Position numbers and translations under genes: made by a program. Positions 35,535 to 47,534 of a DNA stretch of 64,000 nucleotides are shown piece after piece (position 1 is the first letter of the stretch; each line of letters starts with the position of its first letter). The stretch spans positions 108,453 through 172,452 of the forward strand of contig JAJEKB010020545.1 of the NCBI GenBank assembly GCA_022393335.1, given 5' to 3'. A model generated the notes under the pieces. That model had not been told where the DNA came from, did no database searches, and was given only the letters and a program-made list of their open reading frames with translations. Origin of the DNA: Macrotrachela quadricornifera. Its lineage: Eukaryota; Rotifera; Eurotatoria; Philodinida; Philodinidae.

Positions 35535-37432
35535 ATTCATTTAATATTAAAATACTTCATTTATTCTTATTACATGAAAAACTTTTTCTTGTTTATCTAA
35601 TTTTACGTACAGTTTTATCAATAAACTAAACATTGGCGCTAATTTTTATAAATATATGACGTAACAAAAAAAACACACTAGGTAATTTTGCATAGTTAGG
35701 TGAGACAAAATTCGGAAAAAATTTAATGAAACGTTCATGTATAGTAGATGATGCTTTTATATGAAATATTTTTGAAAAGTATTCAATGTATATTTGTGTT
35801 CATTCAGAAATCGAAAATCGATTATATAGATAAAAATAAAAATTCTAACAAAAGTACAAATCTACATACGATGATAATGAGAGAAGACGTGATTATATTT
35901 AAAAAAAATTAAATTATTCTTCTTTATGGTATCTCGTTAATAGATTGATTATATAGAACTAATAGCTAATACATTCGATAATTCTAGTCTATTTTGTAAG
36001 CAATTTATGTAAAACATCTTGATTTTTTTCTAAAGAACTTAGGCCACTTTTTAAGACATTTCGTTGTTCAACTATTGTAAAAGGCTTCACAAGTCCAAGT
36101 AAACAGTTATTGTTTTATTTAGGGAAGATGATTCAGAAGTTTCTAGATCAATAATTCATCATTATCGCAGCTAAAAGCCATAAAATGATAGAAAATTGAA
36201 ATTCAGTTATTTCTCTTGTCTTAAGCCATGGACACGCCAAACTTTGGGGTATTAAATATCTCGATGAGTGCTCTCTCTGGTATGAAAATGAGAACTAAAC
36301 TTGATTTACATGTCTCGACCCTCCGTTGTTAATCAATAACACAACTGGATTTCTATTCTGATTTTAATAAACGAATAGTAAATATTGGTCAAAAAATTAT
36401 CAAATTTAAGTGAAATATATGCCTAACATAAATAATTATATTAAGACTATTAAATAAAATAAAAACTATTTCAAAATCGAATATTAAAGAAGTTTCGCCT
36501 TATAAAGATTAGACTCAGCAGCAAAAACTGTTATTATGATGAACTTGTCTCTACCAAACCACTCGAAAATATTCTTTCGATAAGTGCTCTTCTCTATACA
36601 AGCACTGGAAACTTCAGTGAATGCCGAGTATAGTCAGGAACAAAAGTTTAAGCGAAATTAATTTTTTACTATTTCTTTCTCATTTCCTTTTTACTATTTT
36701 TTTTCATATTATCAAGTATAAGTTTGAATGAAATGGTGATATAGAGAGTATGAGAGGCCAGCTACATCATGTATTACAGAGCGAGACTCTATCTGCATAT
36801 ATAGATATTTTTATAACTGAATTAATTTTTGTTGATGCAAAAATAGATTTAAGTGTCTTTCAGTATTTCGCATTTATTTCCAGAGAGACTTATGTTAGAA
36901 TAAAAGAAAATTATATCAATCGATAAAGCATTTCACGCTCTATCTGCCTATAAAAAAAAGATTTTTTTCTTGGAGTCGATGTTCATGTTTAAAACTTGGT
37001 TTTAGTGATAGCAACCAAACGACAGGACAAAAGTGAAATTCTCCAAAATCTATCGTATTACAAGGTATTACTTTTTAATTTTTTCAATGGGAAAACAATG
37101 TCTATAATTTTCTCCACTAGCCATCTCGACACAATATAATTTTCTCATGAACGCGAAATCACTTTTTTTGTATCTGTCTTCAAGTTTGCAAGCATTAAAG
37201 TCAAATGGTTTATATATGTGATATCGATGTTTTATCATACTCTTCATCTACAAACCGTTTCGCTCATATCTGGAAAAGATACATGTCCTTGAGTTGTTGA
37301 GAAGAATAATCTTTGTTTTCGACTAAATTCGCCGGTGTAAAATGTGTCAATAATTGTATACATTTAATGATCATTTCTCTTTTTTCGTCCATCTCTGAAT
37401 AATAACGTTATGTCACTTTCGATACACTTCTA
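35535..37432. other. No gene seen
   Basis: AT-rich DNA without supported coding frames, RNA genes or clear repeats. Confidence 0.45.
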
Positions 37433-38144
37433 CACTCTTAAAAAAATAGGCATTCTACCGAACATTGAAGGTTTAGCACTGTTTTACGAAACGATTTTAA
37501 GTTCCGTAGCATGAAAAAGGTTTCGTAATTTTCATACAAAACCTTTTGAAGTTCCAAAAATTGAAGAGAATTCTGAAGTTTTACTACGAAACCCTCTGGA
37601 AGTTTCGCGCATCGTGTACTGAACTTCAGCAGATTCGCATCTTTTGTACAAAACCGTTGACAGTTTCATGATAGCATCTAAAAGTTCCGTATTTCTTATA
37701 CGAATCTATCGAAAGTTTCGTAAAATATCAAAAGGTTCAGCATACATTGTACGAAACTGATCATAGTTTCGTAAATGATGTAATGGTTTGGTATGTCTGT
37801 TACGAAACCATGCCTAGTTTCGTACAATGTATCCGGAACTACTACAGCACTCACGAAATTATGGATGGCTTCGTGGAACTTATACGGAACTTTTAGATGC
37901 TGTTACGAAACTGTCAACGGTTTTGTACAAAGGATACAACACTACCGAAATTTCAGTACATGATACACGAAACTTCTAGAGAGTTTCGTAATAAAACTGT
38001 GAAACTCTTTTCAATTTTCGGAGCGACGGTGAGGTTCTGTATGAAAACTACGAAACGATTTTCGTACCACGAAAATTAAAATCATTTTATAAAGCAGTGC
38101 CAAAACTTCAAAGTTCGATAGAACACCTATTTTTTTACAATGTG
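37433..38144. mobile_element. Fold-back element, about 710 bases, built on TTTCGTA/TACGAAA words
   Basis: The two halves are imperfect inverted copies of each other over nearly the full length. The outer ends share TAAAAAAATAGG, TTCTAYCGAAC and a GCACTG block. Further in, TACAAAACCGTTGACAGTTTC, GCATCTAAAAGTTCCGTAT and ACATTGTACGAAACT match in inverted order, and the centre lies near 37790. TA lies immediately left (37431-37432), and one base beyond the right end (38146-38147). No coding frame is credible. Confidence 0.75.
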
Positions 38145-38183
38145 CTAACTCAAATAAGTCTTGAATGAAGTATGTTTAGATGA

Positions 38184-38505
38184 TGAGGGTGTGTGAGGGT
38201 GTGAGGATGAGTTTTAAAGAGAAAAAATTTATTTGATTCAAATGTATCATACGCCATTTCATCCTTGCTCAAGGGACTCATCACATATGCTTAGAATCAA
38301 GAAGTACATTAATAGTTAACATCAAATCAAAAATTTGAAAAAGATTGTAAAAACTAGCTCATGATACTTTTAGTAAAAAGCGTTGGAAATAGTAAACTTC
38401 TTGTTATTTTAAGATTATCTTTAGTTGTCGGGAAATTTCGGAAAAAAATTCATCGCTGTGATGAGATATAAACTTGAAACTTCGTGATTATGTAACACTA
38501 GATAG
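38184..38505 (+). repeat. Dispersed repeat, copy 2, starting with GTGAGGG tract
   Basis: Same order of blocks as 22799-23034, with an extra insertion of about 85 bases after TTCAAATGTAT. Starts with the G-rich GAGGGTGTGTGAGGGTGTG tract and ends in GTAACACTAGATA. Confidence 0.75.
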
Positions 38506-38766
38506 GCTTAACAATTTTGAAAACAATTGCTTATAATAAATGCGAAGCTAATAACTTTTAAAAATCGTTTCAGAACTTTTGGAATACCCTTTAGAATATT
38601 AAATAACAAAACAAAAATTTATATTTTAAAAAATCTAAAAACAAGAACAAGTTTGTCATTTAATATTTTAATACTATTCTAAAACTATCATTATAGGAAA
38701 AAATTTAGTACATCTTCATCCGTATAAATATTTCCTGAACAACGAAACCTTAAAATAATTTTATCT

Positions 38767-38953
38767 TAATTTTTTTAATAATACCATTCAATTCCTCAAC
38801 CTCGAAGGCCCTTGCTCAAATTTTTCAGGAGATAGATGTAGAAAAGAATTAACTGTTATTCTTTCAGACGATGTTTTTTTGACCTTGACACATACAAACA
38901 CATTTTATTTCATATGATCCTTCGTACAGTCGGGAAAACAATATCATGGATAT
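38767..38953 (+). repeat. Dispersed repeat related to 56627-56817
   Basis: Shares ATACCATTC..TTCCT, GACGATGTTTTT-TGACC, CATATGA-CCT and TACAGTCG blocks, in order, with 56627-56817. Confidence 0.55.
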
Positions 38954-39052
38954 TTGATTTATCTGGGCAATATGTCCTTTTAATTTTTTTGAAAAATTTT
39001 AATCTATATAGCTCTTAGAAAAAATATGTAAACAAGTTTGCGATGTCATTGT

Positions 39053-40063
39053 TCATTTTGGACAAACATTGGGTATAGGTAGTTTTGGAATCCATTGATT
39101 ACCATATAGCGGTGGTACATTCACAGAAAAATATGTAGGCTCTCGTGTACAGTATCCAATAGACATTGATGCTGTTAGAAGAAGAAAGATGTGTGTTATC
39201 AATAATCCAAATGGTTGTGGTAATTGAATGCCCATGTACGTTTCTATATAACAAGCAATGCCATTTAGAATAAAAAAGAGAAATGTAGACAAGGCTGCTG
39301 GGATATCATTGAAGACAACAAGAACAATATGAACATGAAAAAGACCACTGACAATAAAAGTTATTAAAGCTATGATCATCCGTGAAGGTATATATAGACT
39401 AAGAGGTTGAAATATAGATTCCTTGAGTACTGTACCAACCTGTAGATTATATCGTCGACCCCAAAAATCACGCAATGATCGAGAGAATAATGGAAAATTG
39501 CTGAACGGTTGAAGAGTATATCTATCTCGAGTGATGAGACGAATAAGAGCAATTTGTATTTCGATCATAAATGAAGTCGTCAAAAGTGCGAAGTAAAACA
39601 TCGTCATTCTTCCATAGCTATCATTTGGTTCACATGTAAGGAGCCATTCATACAACCAATGATTTATTATTATTTTTATACCAGCGGATATAAAATCATA
39701 TATAATGGGCCACTGATATTCTACCGATTTCGATGGTACGATCGGAAATAGATTCCATAAAACTTTGAAGATAAATGAGTGAAATGTCAGATATTGATTT
39801 GGTGCAAGGACGGTTAAATGAGTCAAACGAATCGACATCATCCAATACAATGAAACTTTAAGGATAGAAAGATAATCAATTTTAGGAAGATTATGACAAC
39901 CAATATGGGTAAGTAGTATGCAAGGTATAAGTGTTAAAATAGTTCGAATCAAAGTATGATGAATAGTACGAATGAAATAAAAGCATGTGATACTATGTAA
40001 CAGCCAACCGATCATAATGAGTAGAAAATGTACCATATTGATAATTGTATGAATATATTTCAA
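39053..40063 (-). CDS. Wax-synthase-like membrane-bound O-acyltransferase (MBOAT)
   Basis: Single-exon frame of 336 residues starting at the ATG at 40063. The protein is mostly hydrophobic, with about eight membrane segments, beginning at residues 9-50. Residues about 195-206 read SRSLRDFWGRRYN, the signature of the wax synthase branch of MBOAT enzymes (RDFWxRRW/Y). About 35 residues later, IVSGLFHVHI carries the His expected at the active site (SGxxH). Such enzymes esterify fatty alcohols or other hydroxyl acceptors with acyl-CoA in the ER membrane. The length matches the plant and protist wax synthase class. The frame is intact and both key motifs are present, so it is likely functional. 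The acceptor substrate cannot be told. Confidence 0.8.
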   Translation of the reverse strand: MKYIHTIINMVHFLLIMIGWLLHSITCFYFIRTIHHTLIRTILTLIPCILLTHIGCHNLPKIDYLSILKVSLYWMMSIRLTHLTVLAPNQYLTFHSFIFKVLWNLFPIVPSKSVEYQWPIIYDFISAGIKIIINHWLYEWLLTCEPNDSYGRMTMFYFALLTTSFMIEIQIALIRLITRDRYTLQPFSNFPLFSRSLRDFWGRRYNLQVGTVLKESIFQPLSLYIPSRMIIALITFIVSGLFHVHIVLVVFNDIPAALSTFLFFILNGIACYIETYMGIQLPQPFGLLITHIFLLLTASMSIGYCTREPTYFSVNVPPLYGNQWIPKLPIPNVCPK

Positions 40064-40987
40064 CTTCTAACGAATGACGTAAAACTAAAATAAACAAATA
40101 GTTACTCTGTATTCTTTCGTATCATTTATTTATCTCCTTTAACTTTATCTTTTCTTTTCTTGACTCTTTTCTTTGATCATAGTTGTTCGCTTTTTTTGGT
40201 GGAAAAGTCAGCAGAATGGTAAAAAAAATGATGATGAGAATGCGAAAAACAAAACAACGTGTGCATGTTACTGCATTTTCATTCTCCAAAGGAATAAAAG
40301 CAAAAAAAATACTCAGTATGTACTGTAATAGAAGATGACGAAACATGAGTCTATTGAGTGACTATTACGTATATCAACAAAACTACAAATAACACTAATC
40401 GGATGCCTAGTCAAACTTTTTTTTCAAGCGCATCCATAGACGCATATTGGTTCAAGACTTGAGATCTTTAAAAAACTAAAGCGTTTATAGTTGCTCAAGC
40501 AAGTATAATTTGCTTGCATAAAAAGGATGTCAATTTTTTATATTTTAATTTTCCCTTATTAGATGTCGCTAACCATAGGCTATTAAATGATAAATGTAAA
40601 AGTGAATCTCTTTTGCAAATTATTAGCCATGCACAAAAACTCTGGAGATAGTATGATCGTAACTTGAAATGTTATTAATTTGTAAAAGTATTTGATAGTT
40701 TCTTTTTCATTTCAAATGAGTAATAGATTACCTAAACGACGACTACATTCGAGTATAAAAAGAGAATGGAGTTCGCGTGCACCAAACGAAGAATCAAAAG
40801 TTTTTGATTCAATACGTGTCATATAATACAATTTCTTTTATTTCTACATTTTTGTTATTTATGATAGGTGAATGTGTTTAATACGACAACTTCCGATGAT
40901 GACGAATCGATGGTTAATCATAATGTGAACTAGCATTCATCTCCGTATCATATTTCATCAGAAGCAAAATTTGATTTCGAGTTTCTT
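40064..40987. other. No gene seen
   Basis: Upstream region of the MBOAT gene on its left. A TATAAAAAG at about 40755 on the plus strand has no clear gene after it. Confidence 0.4.
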
Positions 40988-42707
40988 ACAAGAGAGGGAC
41001 CCAAAGTGTTCACTCACTTTAAAGCTCATACTTTGACAACACCTCATCCTTCATACGAAGTATGTAGACAAAATGTCCTGCTATTAGAGTGTGTATTTTA
41101 CGAAGACAAAACTCCATTACTCAAAACTTTCTAATTTACTTCATCTCGAATATTTTGGCTAAAAAAAACCAGGTCTCATTAACTATCGACATATAATGAT
41201 AGATAGTTGATGAAGTAACGTTTGCAACCGGATACTTTCATATATATCTCGACGTCGCTTTGCCTAGGCCAGGCGACTGAGAAAAAAAGACACGTATCGG
41301 ATGCATTCGAAGCTAGTATTTTATCTGCCCAATAGTGAACCAAGTGATTTTGTCAATTTACCAGATGCACTGCAAGTGATGAGAACATTTATAGGTTGAA
41401 ACATTTTTGCACGGATACCTAAGAAAGTATAGACTAACAATTAGATTTCTGGAGGCACAAATAAATAGGTCCTACTACTTCACCGGTCAGATTAATCATT
41501 AGTTGCAAAGTGTAAGACTGGGTAATTGCATTTTTAGGTTTGACAGCGACAACTGTCAATTTTTCGCCCTAACAACTCAATGTCCGAATGGAATGCAACT
41601 CCTTTCCCAGTCCAACTTGATCGGTATTCATAATTTCTGCAGGACTATAGTGCTACATTTCAGCTTTAGATTCTTTGACAAATCTAGCAGCCAACTACTC
41701 AAGTTCTTCCACATCATTAAGGGCATGTTTTGTAACGAGCTTTATAATTTTTCGAGAGACAATATTGTGGTGACATTTGAAGGCTGCGAACTCAAGTAGT
41801 GACTGTTGATGAGTTCTTTGTAGAGTCCAGCATTTGAGATCGATGTCGTGGATAAGAAGACAATTGCTACGAGCCGCTTCGAAACTTTCAAACACGAACG
41901 TATCGACATCTTCTACCTTTTGCTTTTTTGTACCATGATTTTCTAAATACTTTCGAAAGCGGCCAAGCTATTGTATGTGACGGACTCGGTTAAATCGGTG
42001 CTGAACACTTTTCCACGTGTTTTTTCGTTTTCTAGTCATTTCGTCGATTGTTCAGAGAAAACGTCTTCAGTAACACGTCATCTCCAGTATTTTTCTTACT
42101 TTCACTATCGTGAAGAATAGGATCATTTTCGTTTTCGTGCGCGTCATCGAACGAATCGTCGTAGTCGAGTGTACTTTCATTTTCTACTTCGTATAATGAA
42201 CTTATCATAACATCATTAAGTATTTGATATAATTGATCGATGAGTTTTTCTTCATGAATGTTATCTAAAGGACGATAAGAATCTTTCTTCGCAATACGAT
42301 TGGCTAACATGGTTGCCACAGATACGACGTTTTATCATTTTACGTTCGCGAGAGTGAATGAAAAAATACATATAATTTAGTAGATTTAAGTATTAGTCTT
42401 CACATTCCTACTTATGGCCATAACACGACAGAAACAAAAGAGAGCGCAAGCTTACGCAGCTCTACATGCCGCTACTGCCGCAGAAAAGTTATTATTCAAA
42501 TGAAAAGATTTTCAGAGTTAAAACTCAGTCTGTTCATTACATACTTCGTATGAAGGATGAGGTGGTCATAACTTTTTACTAGAAAACCATGAGCCAGAAT
42601 CCTTTTGGCTTTCTACTAGTCATATTGAGGTCTGCTTGTGGTCAAAGTATGAGCTTTAAAGCGAGTGAACATTTGGGATGCCTCCCTCGTCAGTACTTGA
42701 GAGACTA
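40988..42707 (-). mobile_element. pogo/Tigger-like DNA transposon relic with inverted termini
   Basis: CACTTTAAAGCTCATACTTTG (about 41014-41034) and CACCTCATCCTTCATACGAA (about 41039-41059) recur inverted at 42643-42671 and 42541-42565. In the right copy a stretch of about 70 bases has been inserted between the two blocks. A decayed transposase lies between on the minus strand. Confidence 0.65.
41500..42319 (-). pseudogene. pogo-like DDE transposase relic
   Basis: The minus strand starts with an acidic N-terminal segment (MATMLANRIAKKDSYRPL..., 42319 down to 42032). After frame breaks comes IMNTDQVGLGKELHSIRTLS (about 41555-41640), where NTDQ-G is the first catalytic Asp region of jerky/pogo-type transposases and the RTL motif follows. 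Stops occur within and after it. A second, independently decayed copy is at 46740-47470. Confidence 0.6.
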
Positions 42708-44123
42708 TCAAGATGAAACAACAGAGCAAGCTAAACGATCAGTATCTCTCGATATTAAACTTGTTCTTGAGATAAGGTTAAAGGCCGAATTCAGTTTTCA
42801 AATTTCGCAAATCGTACTACAAATGATGTCAAAACAACTAAAGCAGGCATTACCCATTCCTAAAATGTTTGGTGATTTGATTAAAATGTTGGAGGAAAAT
42901 CTATTTGACATTCTTTTCCGCGATCAGATAACTCATAAAATACTAGACAAATTGTATTATAGAAACGGTCGGAGAAAAACATGTTTAATAATAAAAATGA
43001 TACAACTGAAGAAACTTTTACTGCTAAACAAGATGAAGCTCAAATTCAAGACTATTTTATTGATAAAAATGTCAGTGATAATGTATACTCTAGATCATTT
43101 AATATCACCTAGAAAGCTGAAGCATTTGAAGGGCACTGCAGTTTTGAATTCACCTTAAACCATGAAATATGAACACGTGATCATAATTTATTTTCAAACG
43201 ATTGAGATGTCATCTAAGTTTGCACAAGCGAATTACCTGTATATGTTCTTTGCATTCCGATGATTTCTTCTAAATTCATAGAACAAGATAAATCTTCAGA
43301 ACGAGCGACATTCTCAAATGGTTTCATTCTAGTGCCATAGATTAATGCTGATCAATTGAAAGATCATATTTGAATATATATTCTCGCATCCAATGTAAGA
43401 TTTTAATGTTTTCGAAATTAAGCGTAGTTTCACAATCATCAAGTAACATTCATCGAATCCAAATGCATTCGTCGCTAGACCGAAAATGCTGGTAGAACGA
43501 TCATATGTAAATCTCTCACAGAAATTCAAGTATGTCTACAAGAAATCAGGCTTTGAGTGCCATCCCCTTCAGATTAAAATATTTAGCATGGTGTAGCAGC
43601 TTTACTTATGTCTGAAGACTCTCTATATTAATCATGATCTTTAGTGAGGTCCAAGGAGCGGCATGTCGTGATGTTTGTTACAGTCTATAAGAAATCCACT
43701 GATTTTAAAATCTGTTTCAAATAGACAAACGTGCACACTGAAATTAGTTTTCAATTGCAGACTCCAGTCTTTTGGTATATTTGAGAGGAAAAGACAAGAC
43801 AAATACATTAGTTTGCATAGTTTGTATCAGATAAGAAACTGGAGAATGACTCATGCTGATCGGTACTAATACTGGTCAGAAAAAAAAACCAGACTCGTTT
43901 TAACTCTAGTATTAAGCTTAGAACTACGCATTTACATTCGAAAAAATATTAAACGGTAGGTTATATATGTCAAAGTATGCTGTTTTTCTTGCAAGAGGAC
44001 TGACGATTTTATTAACACATTCAATACTTTTGAATTTGTCAAATACTGTGAAACCATAAGAAAGTTTGACTATCTGTATGTTTTTAGATCGTTATCATGT
44101 TTTTAATAGAATAGAAAAACGAA
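42708..44123. other. No supported gene
   Basis: A 189-codon frame at 42589-43158 starts inside the right terminal repeat of the transposon and is Lys/Leu-rich without domain signature. I regard it as chance or element-derived. The rest is noncoding. Confidence 0.4.
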
Positions 44124-45155
44124 TCAATATCGAGGAACAGAATTCATCTGAAAGTAGTCTGCCTGTGAACCAAGGAACTTTGTGAAACGTGTTTCAATAA
44201 AATAATCGGATGATTTAAATGCTTCCTTGATCCTGCTAGTTTTCTCTGTATCCATCACATCTTCGAAAGAGAGCTTGAAACGCACTGTTTCGGGCGTTAT
44301 AGTTGTCAGTATATTCTGATAAAATGACGGGTTGTCCATTGGTTCATCTTGATGAAAAACACGAAGACAAAGTTGTCGAACGTGACCGCATTTGTGAAGA
44401 AGAAATTCAATTCGATCGGACGAAACAGTACCACATCCAAGATTGAGACGAACAAGCGGTGTGATAAAGTGTGTTGGTGGTATCAGCTTCAGTTGTAGCT
44501 GATAGGCACGATCCGTGATGTATTCAACAAAAAGTGATTGAACTTGAGGACAAGCATCAAGAATATGAAGTAGGAGTGGCAATTCTAAGCTTGAATCGAT
44601 TGAGATATGAGTGAGACGAGTGAATTGCCGTGGAAAAGGTGCCGGTGGACTGTCAGAGAGGTTAATGGAGTTCCAACTGCTATCATCTGGAGCAACTTTG
44701 AGATATTCGAGAGAAATTGGTAAATGTGCAAATAGAGGCGCCAAGAGAATCCGATTTCCTCGATGTGTATTTTTAAAAGCCACCGAAAGCGAGGCAAGCT
44801 GGGTGAGTGCAGGTAAATAACGCGTCAGTTCGACGATAAAGCTATCGGATAATTCGGCCGAGTGAATAACGAAATAGCGCAATCGAGTGAACTGCTCGAG
44901 AGAATGAACTCCAAAATATTCGTCAAGTCGTACACTGACGTTGTCTAGTGAGAGCTTGGTAAATTGCTGGGGCAATATACCAGCTGGAGGAGGGAATGTA
45001 GCACATGAAAGGTTTGTGGCGTTGAGAATAAGTTGAGTGAATCGAGAATTCAAGTCAAAGAATGCTACATAGATAGCCCATACATCAAGATACTCGAAAA
45101 GTTCGACGAACACTTCCGCCGGGAAGTCTTCGAAGTGACTCAAATTATTTGCCAT
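44124..45155 (-). CDS. F-box protein
   Basis: Single-exon frame of 343 residues from the ATG at 45155. Residues about 7-50 form an F-box: FEDFPAEVFVELFEYLDVWAIYVAFFDLN-SRF, with the L/F-P-x-E-V/I-x-x-x-L/I-F-x-Y-L core that binds SKP1 in SCF ubiquitin ligases. The rest carries irregular Leu-rich segments (FTKLSLDNVSV, FTRLTHISIDS, LVRLNLGCGTV, VRQLCLRVF), like the degenerate LRR arrays of F-box proteins that select substrates. GC content is clearly higher than in the surrounding DNA. Frame intact. Target unknown. Confidence 0.85.
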   Translation of the reverse strand: MANNLSHFEDFPAEVFVELFEYLDVWAIYVAFFDLNSRFTQLILNATNLSCATFPPPAGILPQQFTKLSLDNVSVRLDEYFGVHSLEQFTRLRYFVIHSAELSDSFIVELTRYLPALTQLASLSVAFKNTHRGNRILLAPLFAHLPISLEYLKVAPDDSSWNSINLSDSPPAPFPRQFTRLTHISIDSSLELPLLLHILDACPQVQSLFVEYITDRAYQLQLKLIPPTHFITPLVRLNLGCGTVSSDRIEFLLHKCGHVRQLCLRVFHQDEPMDNPSFYQNILTTITPETVRFKLSFEDVMDTEKTSRIKEAFKSSDYFIETRFTKFLGSQADYFQMNSVPRY

Positions 45156-46739
45156 TGTTCCAAGGAAAGAAGGAATATTTGAAATCTAAACAGTACAGTA
45201 TTTATGTAATTTTACTCACGAATTATCCAATTTCTTGCACTTCTTTTTCAACGGAAAAATGTCAAGCACAGCTTTCAATAGAATTTTGTTCTGCAATCTA
45301 TGGCTGTTGAAAGGTATGTATATGTATATCACTGTAAGTGTTAATGGCGCTGCAGATGAATTGAGTCGTTTTTATTATCTACACTCATATGCTTAGTGAT
45401 TCATATTGACTCGCAATTGTGCAAGAAGACATTATCTTGACTCAAAGTTGTGCAATAGAAGAAACATTAGTCATTGAGGCTATGTTTCTTTCAATACTCG
45501 AAAAATAAATCTCAATTTTTGACTTCAAATCTCTTTGAATATGTTAAAAACCGAATATAAAATTCAAATCACTCTCAAGTTCACCATTCTTAGAATGTTT
45601 ATTTAATTGATTGACAATTTACAATAAATTATTGAAATTCATTATTAAATACAGATTTATCCTAGATTTAAGAAATATCGTTTCTGACATCCTAATCGTG
45701 ATAAAATCTCATTCAATCATCGATTTAACGATGATTTTCACGATATAAGTAGTAATTAATATTCAAAGTATCAGGAGGCCGAATATAATCTTGAGGATGA
45801 GAGCGAGATAGAAATAGACCGTTTGACAACAAACTGATGTTTCTGTATTGCCAAGAGTTCATCAGGTGGATACATGATATTATATCAATAGTAATTCAAT
45901 CTAATATACTATTGCCCAAGGGATATACTCAATATCTTGAGAATGAGTAAAGAAGCAAGCCGTGACACATGTCGACCTTACTTAAGGGCCTTATCAGACG
46001 GCTTAATTGTATCATGAATCCTATTCAAATGATTCGAAGATCCCAAATAAATAGATTCAGTATACAATCAATCTAATTCTTTCGAGGGAACATCCAGAAC
46101 TAATTCCGAACTTTTGGCTACAAACCTTGACTACATGTAGGACTCAGAGAGACTAAGAAGACCCCAAACCTTTCGTGCCCATAGCGCTCTATTCTTGAGA
46201 TATCGTCATGGCTATACCCTCAAAAATACGTCAAAAATTGATCTGATCAAAGCTCTTAGGCTAGGTAACATTCTTTTTCTATCAACGATTTCTTAAAGAC
46301 GACATCTCGAAAGAATCTATGGATATAAGAGAAACAGTAGTTTTAAGTACATAGATGGAATAGCAAAGTCAGTGATAATGATAGCCTGCGTAAAAATGAT
46401 CAAAACAGAAAATTGTCTGGGTAATTGTTCGTATATCGAGTTGCATATCAACTGTATTGAATCATTTGGCAAAAGACATATGCACTCATTTGAGGATAAA
46501 CTAGAAATACTAGTTTGATAATGCCATCTTGATCGAACACATCGATGGCTCTATCCCATCCGTTGTGTTATCGGGTATATTCAATGGTTTCAGACCTTTC
46601 ACTTTTCTGTACATTTCACCATCATTCTGTTCTGTCGATTAATTTGAAAGAAGTAAGCATTTCGAAGTCTTATTTGGAATGAGAATCTCATTCATGCAGT
46701 ATTCAATATGAGAACTACTCAACTTCCCAGACGTTGAGC
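45156..46739. other. No gene seen
   Basis: No supported coding frames. Upstream region of the F-box gene, then unstructured DNA. Confidence 0.45.
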
Positions 46740-47470
46740 AAGTGGATTTTGTTGTCGTTTATTCTCCTTTAAAATTCAGCGTCCGACTGCTGCGAATTTC
46801 CTTTACTAAACCAACTTGATCAGTGTTCAGAATCTAATTTATCGTGTGGTTCTTTGCTTCTGATCGAAAAAGATTGACGAAATCGTCTGCTGAAGTTTCA
46901 ATTTCATTGATATTTCTTACCGACGGGCATACTAACCGCTTTCGAAACTTTTCGAGAGACAATGAGATATTTGAGCTTGCAATTGTAAATCTAATGAGCT
47001 GAGGCAATAAAATCGAGTAAAGATAATTGTTGAGCTTTAAATATACCGCACCGTTGTAAATCCGTGTCATACACACACGAAAATTGATTATGCGCTCCTT
47101 GAAACATTTGTACGACATACCAAATCGACCTCATTCAGCTTATGTCGTTTAGATTTATCATGAAGAACGTATTTTGGAAAGTGAGAAAGGTATTGGCGAT
47201 GAGAAATTCGACGAAATCTATGAGTAACTTTCTTCCAGTTGTGTTTTCATCTTCCATCTTAATCTACTTCATCATAATAATCCAACACCCGTTGCATATA
47301 TTCGAGAAATGCCAAGTGATGACTGTTCATTGCTGTCATTTATGTTCATCGTTTGATTCGATTCATAATTTGTGTCTGCCATCTCTTCCTGTGATTGAAA
47401 ATCTTCATCATGTTCGCTTTCGTTAAGATCAGCTTATTCATTCGCTTGTTTAACATGGCGATTACATCAG
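46740..47470 (-). pseudogene. Second pogo-like DDE transposase relic
   Basis: Minus-strand fragments include AADVIAMLNKRMNKLI (near 47420-47475), FRRISHRQYLSHFPKYVLHD (near 47155-47215) and ILNTDQVGLVKEIRSSRTLN (near 46775-46835). The last is the same catalytic block as at 41555. Frames are broken by many stops. Ends were not found. Confidence 0.6.
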
Positions 47471-47534
47471 CTGCCTGAATCATTGTTTCAAATAAAATAG
47501 AAAGAATGTGAATGTACAAACTTTGCGAGGACAA

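Noticed and set aside
42589..43158. 189-residue plus-strand frame
   Set aside because: Starts inside a transposon terminal repeat, is Lys/Leu-rich and shows no recognisable motif; kept only as a note in the intergenic entry.
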